From an uncultured Oscillospiraceae bacterium (GTDB taxonomy: Bacteria > Bacillota > Clostridia > Oscillospirales > Oscillospiraceae), in assembly GCA_947626785.1 (NCBI GenBank), contig CANQTO010000010.1:1-64000 (forward strand): a stretch of DNA of 64,000 bases, in the 5' to 3' direction. The notes beneath the pieces were generated by a model. It was given only the letters and a program-made list of their open reading frames with translations. It did no database searches and was not told the origin of the DNA. This document shows positions 15,894 through 23,901 of the stretch, one piece after another (position 1 is the first letter of the stretch; each line of letters begins with the position of its first letter). Made by a program: the position numbers and the translations under genes.

Positions 15894-16752
15894 TTCTCTT
15901 TCCTCCCGTGATCTTGCAGATGTGCTTGGCGGCCTCATCCTGCTCGTCCTTGTAGAAGGCGGCCCGCTTGAGCAGAGAGTCGAAGTCCACCTGATGGGCG
16001 TCGAAGTCCGGCCCGTCCACGCAGGCGAACTTGGTCTCGCCGCCTACGATGACCCGGCAGCCGCCGCACATGCCGGTGCCGTCCACCATGATGGGGTCCA
16101 GAGAGATGATGGTGCTGATGCCGTAGGGACGGGTCACGTCGGCCAAAAACTTCATCATGATGTCCGGCCCGATGGCGATGACCCGGTCGAACTGGGGCTT
16201 GCCCTCGGCGATATTGGCCTCGATCTCGTTCTTCAGGAACACGGTGGTGAAGCCCTTCTCACCGTAGGTCCCGTCGTCGGTGCACATGATGAGCTTGTCG
16301 GAGACGGCCTTCAGTTCCTCCTTCAGAATCACGATGTCCGCGCTCCTAAAGCCGGCAATAAAGGTCACCTCGATGCCGCGCTCGTGCATCTCCTTGGCGA
16401 TGGGGTAGGCGATGGCGCAGCCCACGCCGCCGCCCACGACGCAGACCTTCTGCAGGCCCTCCATCTCGGTGGCCTTGCCCAGGGGGCCCACGAAGTCCGA
16501 GATATAGTCCCCCTGCTCCACGGTGTGGAGCATCCGGGTGGTGCGCCCGGCGGCCTGGACCATGACGGTGACGGTGCCCTTCTCCCGGTCGTACCCGGCC
16601 ACGGAGACGGGGACCCGCTCGCCCTGCTCGTCCAGGCGGAAGATCACGAACTGGCCCGCCTGCGCGTGCTTGGCCACCAGCGGGGCCTCGATCTCAAACA
16701 GGCAGATGGTCTTCGCGTCGTTGAGAAAACGCTTGGTTACTACTTTATACAT
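15886..16752 (-). CDS. nfnA: NADH-dependent ferredoxin:NADP oxidoreductase, small subunit
   Basis: 288 residues. Ferredoxin-reductase type FAD and NAD domains (QAGQFVIFRLDEQGERVPVS, VCVVGGGVGCAIAYPIAKE) and a C-terminal [2Fe-2S] motif DGTGMCGGCRVIVGGETKFACVDGP written here in parts: CGGC plus the later Cys. This is the NfnA/SudB/HydG-like fold; the overlap with nfnB identifies it as Nfn. First gene of a two-gene operon with its own promoter at 16794-16822. Confidence 0.92.
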   Translation of the reverse strand: MYKVVTKRFLNDAKTICLFEIEAPLVAKHAQAGQFVIFRLDEQGERVPVSVAGYDREKGTVTVMVQAAGRTTRMLHTVEQGDYISDFVGPLGKATEMEGLQKVCVVGGGVGCAIAYPIAKEMHERGIEVTFIAGFRSADIVILKEELKAVSDKLIMCTDDGTYGEKGFTTVFLKNEIEANIAEGKPQFDRVIAIGPDIMMKFLADVTRPYGISTIISLDPIMVDGTGMCGGCRVIVGGETKFACVDGPDFDAHQVDFDSLLKRAAFYKDEQDEAAKHICKITGGKRNG

Positions 16753-16793
16753 TTTACACCTCGATCAGCAAATTTTGCCGGATTTCTGCTTCC

Positions 16794-16822
16794 ATTGTAC
16801 CTTAAGAGAAGTGGAATGTCAA
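16794..16822 (-). promoter_or_regulatory. Promoter of nfnAB
   Basis: Minus strand TTGACA (16822-16817), 17-bp spacer, TACAAT (16799-16794). Confidence 0.8.
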
Positions 16823-16932
16823 ACACTATCGGCGCTTTGCGCACCAAAATGTTCAATTCTCCCGGCGCACTTCCGGAATTGTTTGATTGTTTTAAACAAA
16901 AAGAAGAAAAATAATTGGAAAAATACGGATTC

Positions 16933-17448
16933 TTACCAATGACCGTGGCAGAGGAGCCGCTCCGCGGCGAAGCTGAGGACCGTGGTGACGGTGTTGGAGA
17001 GGAGGAAGGCCCGGAGGAGCCGCCGGGGCCGCTCCGCTTTTTTCTCAAACAGGAAGTAGACGAAGGCCTCGGTGAGCAGGGTGAGGGCCAGATAGCCGCC
17101 GCCGATGGTCCAGGAGGGCCAGTGGTCCGCCTGCTTTTGCAGGGCCTCGGCGAAGGAATAGCCCATGCGCAGATTGCTCAGGGACATGAGCAGGTAGGGG
17201 GCCAGGAAGGAGATCAGATTGGCTATGCACACCGCCAGGAAGACCCGGGGGCGCAGGGACCGGTCCAGGCAGCGGCCGATCCAGACAGACTCGATCAAAA
17301 TCGTGGCCGCGGCGACCCAGGGCAGCACGTCCACGGGCCGGGTCTCCGAGATCCAGACCCAGGAGGAGTCGGCCCAGGCGCTGAGGCTGAACAGGGGCAG
17401 CATCAGCAGCGCCAGCGCCCCGGTGACGAAGGGCTTTTCGTTTTTCAT
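16933..17448 (-). CDS. Hypothetical membrane protein
   Basis: 171 residues from ATG 17448, preceded by GGAGATGAGCGC. A signal peptide (LLMLPLFSLSAWA, cleavage after AWA near residue 26) is followed by four hydrophobic segments: PWVAAATILIESVWI, VFLAVCIANLISFLAPYLL, GGYLALTLLTEAFVYFLF and LRAFLLSNTVTTVLSF. No family recognised. A dense chain of hairpins (17472-17676) lies immediately upstream, in its leader or promoter. Confidence 0.72.
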   Translation of the reverse strand: MKNEKPFVTGALALLMLPLFSLSAWADSSWVWISETRPVDVLPWVAAATILIESVWIGRCLDRSLRPRVFLAVCIANLISFLAPYLLMSLSNLRMGYSFAEALQKQADHWPSWTIGGGYLALTLLTEAFVYFLFEKKAERPRRLLRAFLLSNTVTTVLSFAAERLLCHGHW

Positions 17449-17471
17449 GCGCTCATCTCCTTTTTCTCCAG

Positions 17472-17676
17472 TATAATGATTATCGCATAGCGAAAACAAT
17501 CGCCAGTTCGATTGTTTTCGCTGCCAAACGGCAAGTTTGGCAGCCAATGATTCAAAGAATCATTGGCGCGATGCTCATTGCAATGAATAGTTGGCAAAAC
17601 AGCGATGCTGTTTTGCTGAGCAGCTTTGCTGCTCGGCGAAACGCTTCTTGCGTTTCGCCATCATATAGTCATTATA
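17472..17676. mobile_element. Chain of perfect short hairpins with terminal inverted repeats
   Basis: Bounded by TATAATGATTAT (17472-17483) and the inverted ATAGTCATTATA (17665-17676), one mismatch. Between them six hairpins stand almost end to end: 12-bp stem 17491-17520, 9-bp 17521-17543, 10-bp 17544-17566, 10-bp 17594-17616, 7-bp 17618-17634, 9-bp 17636-17658, with a weaker palindrome TCATTGCAATGA at 17575-17586. Loops are three to six bases. No coding potential. Looks like a MITE or a structured RNA; the inverted ends favour a mobile element. Confidence 0.7.
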
Positions 17677-17731
17677 ATGCTCTCCCCCGGAGCGGGTCAA
17701 CTTAAGAATTCTTAAGGCCGGACGGCTATGA

Positions 17732-17760
17732 AAAAGCCCGTGCGGTCCTGCACGGGCTTT
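17732..17760. repeat. Terminator hairpin, left copy flanking element 3
   Basis: 29 bp: AAAA, then GCCCGTGC, GGTCC loop region, GCACGGGC and TTT; identical to 17984-18012. Confidence 0.9.
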
Positions 17761-17983
17761 CAGACTGTAGACAAAGTCTCGTGATCTTCGTTGCGGAGCA
17801 GCGAAGAAGAATCATATTTGTTTTTGAGGCAGCTTTGCCGCCTCAAAAACACTCTAAGGCGAGCAAAGCGAGCCCTCGCGCCGACCAAACGGGGCATTGC
17901 CCCGTGCGATAAGCGCGAGTTGCTCAAATGCGAGCCCAACGAAGTGGGTCGCATTTGAAGCGTGTCGACTTTGCCGACACGCG
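17761..17983. mobile_element. Hairpin-rich repeat element, copy 3
   Basis: A 223-bp non-coding insert. Left end CAGACTGTAGACAAAGTC; right end carries TCGACTTTGCCGACACGC, so CAAAGTC appears inverted at both ends. Bases 17817-17983 are homologous to 1156-1313 of copy 1 and fold into the same stem order; an extra CGGGGC/GCCCCG hairpin replaces a shorter segment. The short ORFs that cross it have no family resemblance and are not called. Confidence 0.82.
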
Positions 17984-18014
17984 AAAAGCCCGTGCGGTCC
18001 TGCACGGGCTTTTT
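17984..18014. terminator. Terminator of the phosphoribosyltransferase gene, right copy flanking element 3
   Basis: AAAAGCCCGTGC/GCACGGGCTTTTT stem. The first 29 bases repeat 17732-17760 exactly. It lies 12 bases behind the minus-strand stop codon at 18026. Confidence 0.88.
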
Positions 18015-18025
18015 CACGGTATGGT

Positions 18026-18580
18026 TTACTCCTTGGGGCTGCCGTCGGGGTTGAAGAGAGGCAGGGGGGCCAGGAAAATGATGTCGTCCCGCTTGGCGGC
18101 GTCGCCCTCGGCCAAGACGGCCATCTTGCCGGCCACGATGCCGCCGGCCTTGGCCACCAGCTCCTCCATGGCCCGGAGGGACTCGCCGGTGGAGATCACG
18201 TCGTCCAAGATCAGCATCCGCTTGCCCTTGATCTGCTCGGCGTCGGCCGTGTCGATCACTAGGCGCTGGACGGCGGCGGTGGTGATGGACTTCACGGAGA
18301 CCTCAAACACGCCGGACATATAGGCCTTGGGGCCCTTGCGGGCCAGAAAATACTTGTCCGCGCCGCTCTGGCGGGCCATCTCGTACAGCAGCGGGATGGA
18401 CTTGGCCTCGGGGGCGATGATGTAGTCATACTCCGGGGCCCGCTTCAGCAGCTCCGCCGCGCAGTGGACCGTCAGCTCCACGTCGCCAAAAATGACGAAG
18501 GCGCCGATGTACAGCTCGTCGGAGACCGGGCAAAGGGTCAGCTCACGTTTTAAGCCTGCGATGTCTATCTCATAAGTCAT
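18026..18580 (-). CDS. Phosphoribosyltransferase family protein (adenine PRTase-like)
   Basis: 184 residues from ATG 18580 (GGAGG eight bases upstream). The PRPP loop MLILDDVISTGESLRAMEELV near residues 120-140 and the upstream hood region YDYIIAPEAKSIPLLYEMAR are those of adenine/xanthine PRTase-like proteins. It would make a nucleotide from a base and PRPP, or act as a PRPP-sensing regulator. The base cannot be read from the sequence. Monocistronic. Confidence 0.87.
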   Translation of the reverse strand: MTYEIDIAGLKRELTLCPVSDELYIGAFVIFGDVELTVHCAAELLKRAPEYDYIIAPEAKSIPLLYEMARQSGADKYFLARKGPKAYMSGVFEVSVKSITTAAVQRLVIDTADAEQIKGKRMLILDDVISTGESLRAMEELVAKAGGIVAGKMAVLAEGDAAKRDDIIFLAPLPLFNPDGSPKE

Positions 18581-18682
18581 ATTCTTATCCTCCAGCCTTG
18601 TATGGCACAAGATACCTCTATTTTACAGGAAAGCAAAAAAAAATCAAGAGGAATTTACAACTTGAAAGCAGACAGCGGTTTG

Positions 18683-18698
18683 AAAATGTATACATTTT
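18683..18698. promoter_or_regulatory. Perfect 16-bp palindrome between divergent genes
   Basis: AAAATGTATACATTTT, enclosed by AGCAG and CTGCT arms, in the 330-bp gap between the PRTase and surface-protein genes. A possible operator. Confidence 0.45.
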
Positions 18699-18739
18699 AA
18701 GACTGCTCCTGTTTTTTAAAAATAAAAGCATAATCTTTC

Positions 18740-18768
18740 TTGACTTATCGGGAAAAGGATGGTATTTT
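18740..18768 (+). promoter_or_regulatory. Promoter of the surface-protein/sortase unit
   Basis: TTGACT, 17-bp spacer, TATTTT (18763-18768). About 140 bases of leader follow; it holds no gene. Confidence 0.6.
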
Positions 18769-18911
18769 AAATAATGATACAGGCGTTGCTCTGTCTTTTT
18801 CCAGTTTTGGAAGGTATAGGTTTCAAACGGGCGGGAGAGAGCGGCGGCGGAGCGCGGGGCGCTCCGAACTATTGAGGGCCGAACGGCCCGAGTTTGAGGA
18901 GAGTGAGCGAT

Positions 18912-20951
18912 TTGAAAAAACTGTGGAAGACCCTTTTGGTGACGCTCCTGGTCGTGTCTATGTTGTCCGGCATGGTGACGGCTTTTGCCGACGAGGACCC
19001 GGTCGACAGCGAGCCCCAGCCTACCGCCGTCGATGAGCCCGAGGGCGTCGATGGTGACACTCCGACCTCTGTTGACGCTGACGAGGTGATCGACGAGCCC
19101 GAGGTGACCGATGATCCCGTCGATGACGAGGAAGAAGTTATCCCTCCCACTAAGAACGGCGAAGTCAAGGCGCAGGAAGTCGGCGGACCCAAGACGATCA
19201 TCGAGGAGCCCGGCACCACCCCGACGGCTGATACCTCCGAGGAGGATATGGGTGTGGTCCCTGCGTCGGAGGAGCTTGTCGATGAGCCCACGCCCCAGGC
19301 CGAGGAACCGATATATTTGAGCATAGGTACAGACTGCCTCGAAGGGAAGGTTTTGCCTGGCGGTGAGTTCACAGTAAGAATATCTGCTCCTGTTGATGAA
19401 CTCAAGGGCAGCTATACTGCCACCAACGTGAAAGAGCCTGCGAGCGGAGAATTTGAGCTTACAGGCGGTGAATTCACCAACTGCTCCAAAAGCATTGTAT
19501 TTACAGCAGGCGACACGATCGGGCCGGTCACTTTCAAAGTTGAAATTACGTCTGCCAAGGTCGGCGACAAGTCTGTGGAGCTTCAGTTTCCCAAGGAACT
19601 TATGCTGCTGGAAGTGGTCTCGGCAGACTCTGTAGCAAGCGAGGGTGAAAAAGCGGAGCTGCAGCAAAAGGTCAATGAAGTCAAAGCGGCCCTTGCCTAT
19701 ACCACGTTAGAAGGGAACTTTAGTTTCTTTGCCGCGCAAGAGGACTATACTATCAACGCCTGGAATGCGTTTCAAATGGCCTTTGATTTTGCTGATCACT
19801 GCGCCAAATCCGCCGCTGTCTCCGCGGAGGATGTGGGTAACGCGCTGGCTGAACTGACAGAGACGTATGAGGAGTTGCAGAATCACGTATATGATCATAG
19901 CAACTCTCTGGCCACGTCCATCGAGAGCCTGGAAGCGGCTCTGGAAAGGGCTTATGGGGCCTCTGACCTCAGCGCAGAAGCCGAGGATTTGCTGTCGAGA
20001 GTACAGTATGACTGCAACGAGGTTATGTTCATAAGACTCAATGAGGGCGAAGACTATTATGGCAAGCCCTACGATGAATATGTCAAAGATGCCCAGTATT
20101 GGACGGAGGTCGTCAACAACATAGCGGACAAGCAGATCCCGGCTAAGAAGGACGATTTGAGCAAGTTTATTGCTGACGTCGAGGGAGAAGGTTTGGACTC
20201 CGCTCTGTATACGGAAGACAGCTGGAATGCTCTTCAGGACGAGCTTGAACGTTCCAAGGAAACGATCGGAAACGAATATGCGACCCAGGCTGAGGTGGAC
20301 GATTGCCTGAGCTGCCTGGAGAACGCCCGGAACGGCCTTCTCAGAAAAATCGACGAAAATTACGTCAAATATATAGAGGACAAATTAAACGAGGAGCCCT
20401 CTGTCACGCTTACCGAAGACGGTCAGATGGCCTATGAGCGGGCCAAAGCGATGCTGCAGAGCTTTGTCGAGTCCTATTATAAGGCCGAGGACAAGAGTAA
20501 GTTTTCGTTCTATGACCCCCAGGGCAAAGATTACTCTGCTGTGCCTATGATCGTAAACACGCTGGAGCAGGCGTTCGATCTGGCTTTGCAGGGCAAGATG
20601 CCCGCCGACCGCACGGAGCTGAAGAAGGCCGTGGAGGATGCAAAGAAGGCTCTGGAGAAGCAGAAGGCCTTTACCTCCAACGAAGAGTATAAGAAGCTGG
20701 AAGCGGGAATAGCGGACGCCGAGTATGTCATCGACTTTAAGGCCCACCCGGACGCCACGCTCCGGATGCCTGGTCAGTTGAGTCAGATGGTCTCGAACCT
20801 CAAGGATCAGACTGCCAAGGTCCTGGCGCTGAAGAGCGACGAGGTGCCTAAGACCGGCGACCCGTTGGTGCCGGTGCTGGCGGGCGGCGTGGTCCTGATG
20901 ACGCTGCTGGCCGCCGCTTGGGTCGGCAAGAAGGCCCTGTACCGGAAGTAA
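18912..20951 (+). CDS. Cell-wall anchored surface protein (sortase substrate)
   Basis: 679 residues from a TTG start at 18912 (MKKLWKTLL after recoding), chosen for the GAGGAGAG ribosome site and because it gives a proper signal peptide ending VTAFA. Then an acidic, proline-rich spacer (residues 28-130), an Ig- or cohesin-like beta domain (130-240), and helical FIVAR-type modules such as YTEDSWNALQDELERSKETI near residue 430. The end is VPKTGD, a hydrophobic helix and KKALYRK: a sortase sorting signal. Composition is less GC-rich than the neighbours. The sortase gene follows, so the two form a substrate-enzyme pair. Confidence 0.88.
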   Translation: MKKLWKTLLVTLLVVSMLSGMVTAFADEDPVDSEPQPTAVDEPEGVDGDTPTSVDADEVIDEPEVTDDPVDDEEEVIPPTKNGEVKAQEVGGPKTIIEEPGTTPTADTSEEDMGVVPASEELVDEPTPQAEEPIYLSIGTDCLEGKVLPGGEFTVRISAPVDELKGSYTATNVKEPASGEFELTGGEFTNCSKSIVFTAGDTIGPVTFKVEITSAKVGDKSVELQFPKELMLLEVVSADSVASEGEKAELQQKVNEVKAALAYTTLEGNFSFFAAQEDYTINAWNAFQMAFDFADHCAKSAAVSAEDVGNALAELTETYEELQNHVYDHSNSLATSIESLEAALERAYGASDLSAEAEDLLSRVQYDCNEVMFIRLNEGEDYYGKPYDEYVKDAQYWTEVVNNIADKQIPAKKDDLSKFIADVEGEGLDSALYTEDSWNALQDELERSKETIGNEYATQAEVDDCLSCLENARNGLLRKIDENYVKYIEDKLNEEPSVTLTEDGQMAYERAKAMLQSFVESYYKAEDKSKFSFYDPQGKDYSAVPMIVNTLEQAFDLALQGKMPADRTELKKAVEDAKKALEKQKAFTSNEEYKKLEAGIADAEYVIDFKAHPDATLRMPGQLSQMVSNLKDQTAKVLALKSDEVPKTGDPLVPVLAGGVVLMTLLAAAWVGKKALYRK

Positions 20952-20979
20952 GGTACATAGACAAGTTGTAAAGCATTTT

Positions 20980-21008
20980 ATTCCCGCCCGCCATCCGGCG
21001 GGCGGGAA
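20980..21008 (+). terminator. Terminator-like hairpin after the surface-protein gene
   Basis: ATTCCCGCCCGCC around ATCC with GGCGGGCGGGAAT. A second, similar hairpin (CCCGCCTGCC/GGCGGGCGGG) follows at about 21030-21052, just before the sortase gene. Confidence 0.65.
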
Positions 21009-21095
21009 TAAGCGTATCTAAATGCCAACCCCGCCTGCCTTTTGGCGGGCGGGAATTTTCTGCTTAAGGCGTTTCGTCCGCCGAAGGAGGCAGCC

Positions 21096-21959
21096 ATGAA
21101 GGAAAACAACGAGGACCGGCCCCAAAAGCCCGGAGCGCGCCAGTATCTGACAGCGGCCGTCCTGGTCCTGGCGGTCCTCCTGCTGGGCGGGGTGGTGCTG
21201 ATGCGCTTGCTGAACGGAGAGATCGTTCTGCCCTCCAGCCCCTCGCCTAAGCCCACGGCCGTGAGCTCTCCTGGCTCTGACCCTAAACCGGGGGAACCCA
21301 CGCCCACGCCCCAGCCCACCGACGCGCTCTCCCTGCTCACGGCGCTCCACGCCGAGAATGAGGACGCGGTCGGCTGGATCCGCATCGAGGGGACGCGGGT
21401 CGACGATCCGGTCATGTTCAACCAGGAGGACCCGGAATTCTACCTCACCCGGGGCGCGGACGGCGAGGAGAATGTGGCCGGGGCCCTGTTTATCGACGAG
21501 GGCTGCTCCGTGGAACCCCGCTCCGCCAATCTGCTGATCCACGGGCACAACATGCTCAACGGCAGCCGGTTCCACGACCTGCTCGCCTATAAGGACAAGG
21601 AGTATTTCGACGAGCACCCGGTCGTCGAGTACACCACCCTGGAGGGGACCGAGACCTATGAGATCCTGGCCGTCTTCCTCTCCCGGGTGTTCGGCGAGGA
21701 TGAGACCTACGTGTTCCGCTATTATCGCTTCTACGACGCCGCCAACTCCCAGGAGTTCGACAACTATGTGGAGTCCTGCAAGGCGTCCGCCCTCTACGAG
21801 ACCGGGGTGACCGCCCAGTACGGGGATGAGCTGCTCACGCTCTCCACCTGCGAGTACACCCGGATCGATGGCCGCCTGGTGGTGGTGGCCCGCCACGCCG
21901 CCGGGACAGAGGACGAGACGAAGACGGAAGCAGAGGCAGAAACCGAGACAACAGCATAA
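21096..21959 (+). CDS. Class B sortase
   Basis: 287 residues from ATG 21096 (GAAGGAGG upstream). One N-terminal membrane anchor (residues 18-40), a Pro/Ser linker (55-80), then the sortase barrel with His in LLIHGHNM, the catalytic Cys in LSTCEY and Arg in GRLVVVARH. NAWxRIEGTxVDxPV-like opening and segment length point to class B. It should anchor the preceding protein to peptidoglycan through the VPKTGD motif. The tail is charged and probably disordered. Confidence 0.93.
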   Translation: MKENNEDRPQKPGARQYLTAAVLVLAVLLLGGVVLMRLLNGEIVLPSSPSPKPTAVSSPGSDPKPGEPTPTPQPTDALSLLTALHAENEDAVGWIRIEGTRVDDPVMFNQEDPEFYLTRGADGEENVAGALFIDEGCSVEPRSANLLIHGHNMLNGSRFHDLLAYKDKEYFDEHPVVEYTTLEGTETYEILAVFLSRVFGEDETYVFRYYRFYDAANSQEFDNYVESCKASALYETGVTAQYGDELLTLSTCEYTRIDGRLVVVARHAAGTEDETKTEAEAETETTA

Positions 21960-21961
21960 AA

Positions 21962-22003
21962 AAACACAGCTGCCGGTGAAACCGGCGGCTGTGTTTTTTT
22001 ATG
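21962..22003. terminator. Terminator between convergent sortase and upp genes
   Basis: AAAACACAGCTGCCGGT and its complement CCGGCGGCTGTGTTTTTTT, with one mismatch, followed by T. Confidence 0.8.
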
Positions 22004-22007
22004 TGCA

Positions 22008-22637
22008 TTATTTCGTTCCGAAGATCCGGTCGCCCGCGTCGCCCAGGCCGGGGACGATATAGCCGTGGTCGTTCAGATGGTCGTCCAGGGCGGCCACATA
22101 GATATCCACGTCCGGGTGATCGGCCTGCATGCGCTCCACGCCCTCCGGAGCGCCGATGATGCTCATGAGCTTGATGTGGGGCGCGCCGGTCTCCTTGATG
22201 AAGCGGATGGCCGCGGAAGCGGAGCCGCCGGTGGCCAGCATGGGGTCCACCACGATGACCTCCCGCTCCTGGATATCGGGGGGCATCTTGAAGTAGTACT
22301 TCACCGGCTCCAGGGTCTCCGGGTCCCGGAACAGGCCCACATGGCCCACCTTGGCGTTGGGGATCAGGCTCACCATGCCGTCCACCATGCCCAGGCCCGC
22401 CCGGAGAATGGGCACTACGGCCAGCTTCTTGCCGGCGATCCGGCGGCACTTGGCCATGGCCACCGGGGTCTCCACGTCTACTTCCTCCAGAGGCAGGTCG
22501 CGGGTGGCCTCAAAGCACATCAGCATAGCAATCTCGGAGATCAGCTCCCGGAATTCCTTCACGCTGGTGCGCTTGTCCCGCAGGACGGACAGCTTGTGCT
22601 GGATGAGGGGATGGTCGAATACGTATACCGTGCTCAT
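22008..22637 (-). CDS. upp: Uracil phosphoribosyltransferase
   Basis: 209 residues from ATG 22637, with AAAGGAG 11 bases upstream. [16 protein letters not shown] is the PRPP site, [11 protein letters not shown] the uracil PRTase hallmark, and the end [13 protein letters not shown] is invariant in Upp. Salvages uracil to UMP. Sixteen bases behind tsaB, so part of a tsaE-tsaB-upp operon. Confidence 0.97.
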   Translation of the reverse strand: MSTVYVFDHPLIQHKLSVLRDKRTSVKEFRELISEIAMLMCFEATRDLPLEEVDVETPVAMAKCRRIAGKKLAVVPILRAGLGMVDGMVSLIPNAKVGHVGLFRDPETLEPVKYYFKMPPDIQEREVIVVDPMLATGGSASAAIRFIKETGAPHIKLMSIIGAPEGVERMQADHPDVDIYVAALDDHLNDHGYIVPGLGDAGDRIFGTK

Positions 22638-22653
22638 GTTTTCTTTTCTCCTT

Positions 22654-23364
22654 TTATGATGATTTATTTGCTTCTTCTTTTGCCAGGCGCTCCTGCCGCT
22701 CCCGCTCCGCCTGGGACAGGCGGAGATAGACGGGCAGCAGCTCATGGGCGCTGTCGGCGGGCTTGCCCTGGGCGGCCAGTGCCACGCCCCAGGCGCTCTG
22801 CCAGACCAGGTTGTCCGGCGCTAAGCGGAAGGGGAGGCCCTCCTTCTCCAGAAAAGCCGCCGCCAGGGCCGCGCCGTCCCCCACCAGGAAGGGAGAGCGC
22901 CCCAGGCCCCGCAGCTCCTCCGCCAGCTCCGCCAGGGCGATAGGCCGGTCAGGGCAGAGGCGGCGGGGCCGCCCGGCCTCGATCTCAAACAGGGCATTAT
23001 AGACCTGGCCCCGCCGGGCGTCCATCACCGGGCAGATCAGGCCCCCGGCACTGAGGCCGTGCCAAGACATGGCCTCCAGGGTGGACACGCCCACGCAGGG
23101 CTTGTCCAGCGCCCAGGCCAGGCCCTTGACCGCAGAAACGCCGATGCGCACACCGGTGAAGGAGCCTGGGCCCTGGGCCACGGCGAACAGGTCCACCGCA
23201 TCCAGGCTCAGCTCCGCGTTCTTCAGCATATCCTCCGCCATGGGCAGCAGGGTCCGGCTGTGGGTCAGGCCGCTGCACTGGCTGGCCTGGGCCAGCAGCC
23301 GCCCGTCCTTCACCAGAGCCGCCGAGGCGGCCTTGGCCGAGGACTCTAAAGCCAATATCAGCAT
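22654..23364 (-). CDS. tsaB: tRNA threonylcarbamoyladenosine protein TsaB
   Basis: 236 residues from ATG 23364. ASKHA fold with [17 protein letters not shown] at the start, [12 protein letters not shown], and [22 protein letters not shown], which is diagnostic. TsaB scaffolds TsaD in t6A37 tRNA modification. Overlaps tsaE by 7 bp. The C-terminus is a charged extension. Confidence 0.95.
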   Translation of the reverse strand: MLILALESSAKAASAALVKDGRLLAQASQCSGLTHSRTLLPMAEDMLKNAELSLDAVDLFAVAQGPGSFTGVRIGVSAVKGLAWALDKPCVGVSTLEAMSWHGLSAGGLICPVMDARRGQVYNALFEIEAGRPRRLCPDRPIALAELAEELRGLGRSPFLVGDGAALAAAFLEKEGLPFRLAPDNLVWQSAWGVALAAQGKPADSAHELLPVYLRLSQAERERQERLAKEEANKSS

Positions 23365-23783
23365 AACTCCGCCCCCTCGATGCTGATCTTCCGCTCGGTC
23401 TCCCCGAGGCGTTCGATAGAGACGCGGACCTCGTCGCCCCAAAAGGCGTCTTCCACGTTCTCGCTCCACTCCACGGCGCACACGGCGCCCCGGTTCAGGT
23501 AGTCCTCCCAGCCGATCTCAAAGAGCTCCTCCGCGCCGCCCAGCCGGTACATGTCGAAATGGATCAGCTCCCGGGGGCCCAGGTACTCGTTGACGATGGT
23601 GAAGGTGGGGCTGGAGACCCGGCAGCTCAGGCCCATGCCCCGGGCCATGCCCCGGACAAAGGCCGTCTTTCCGGCCCCCAGGCCGCCGGTCATGGCGACC
23701 ACCGTGCCGCCGGGCAGCTTCTCCGAGAGCCGCCGGCCCAGCTCCTCGGTCTCCTGTTCGCTGTGGGAATAATAGACAGACAT
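23358..23783 (-). CDS. tsaE: tRNA threonylcarbamoyladenosine ATPase TsaE
   Basis: 141 residues. P-loop GGLGAGKTAFVRG near residue 33, VSSPTFTIVNEY and HFDMYRLGG are the TsaE signatures; AVEWSENVED near residue 107 completes the core. It drives the TsaB-TsaD cycle in t6A synthesis. First gene of the operon; its -10 box TATAAT (23824-23819) faces the divergent rodA promoter. Confidence 0.96.
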   Translation of the reverse strand: MSVYYSHSEQETEELGRRLSEKLPGGTVVAMTGGLGAGKTAFVRGMARGMGLSCRVSSPTFTIVNEYLGPRELIHFDMYRLGGAEELFEIGWEDYLNRGAVCAVEWSENVEDAFWGDEVRVSIERLGETERKISIEGAELC

Positions 23784-23828
23784 AGGTTCACTCCATACGA
23801 ATTGTTTACACTTTTGCCATTATAACAC

Positions 23829-23880
23829 CGAACAGGCCGTTGCGTAAAGAGAAAAGATGTGTTAAAATAAGGTCTGTTCG
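23829..23880 (+). promoter_or_regulatory. rodA promoter framed by an inverted repeat
   Basis: TTGCGT (23840-23845), 17-bp spacer, TAAAAT (23863-23868). CGAACAGGCC (23829-23838) and GGTCTGTTCG (23871-23880) form an inverted repeat, 9 of 10 matching, around it. Confidence 0.6.
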
Positions 23881-23901
23881 AGGAAAGGACGGTGATCGCA
23901 C

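Noticed and set aside
17472-18014. CRISPR array
   Set aside because: The repeated units are hairpins of different sequence without constant repeats or regular spacers, and no cas gene is present.
17897-18323. Short plus-strand frames crossing element 3 (and similar ones in elements 1 and 2)
   Set aside because: They run through hairpins and terminators, lack ribosome sites and family resemblance.
20980-21052. Fifth stem-duplicating element between surface-protein and sortase genes
   Set aside because: Two similar hairpins are present but only about 20 bases apart, with no insert and no CAGACTGTAGACAAAG end.
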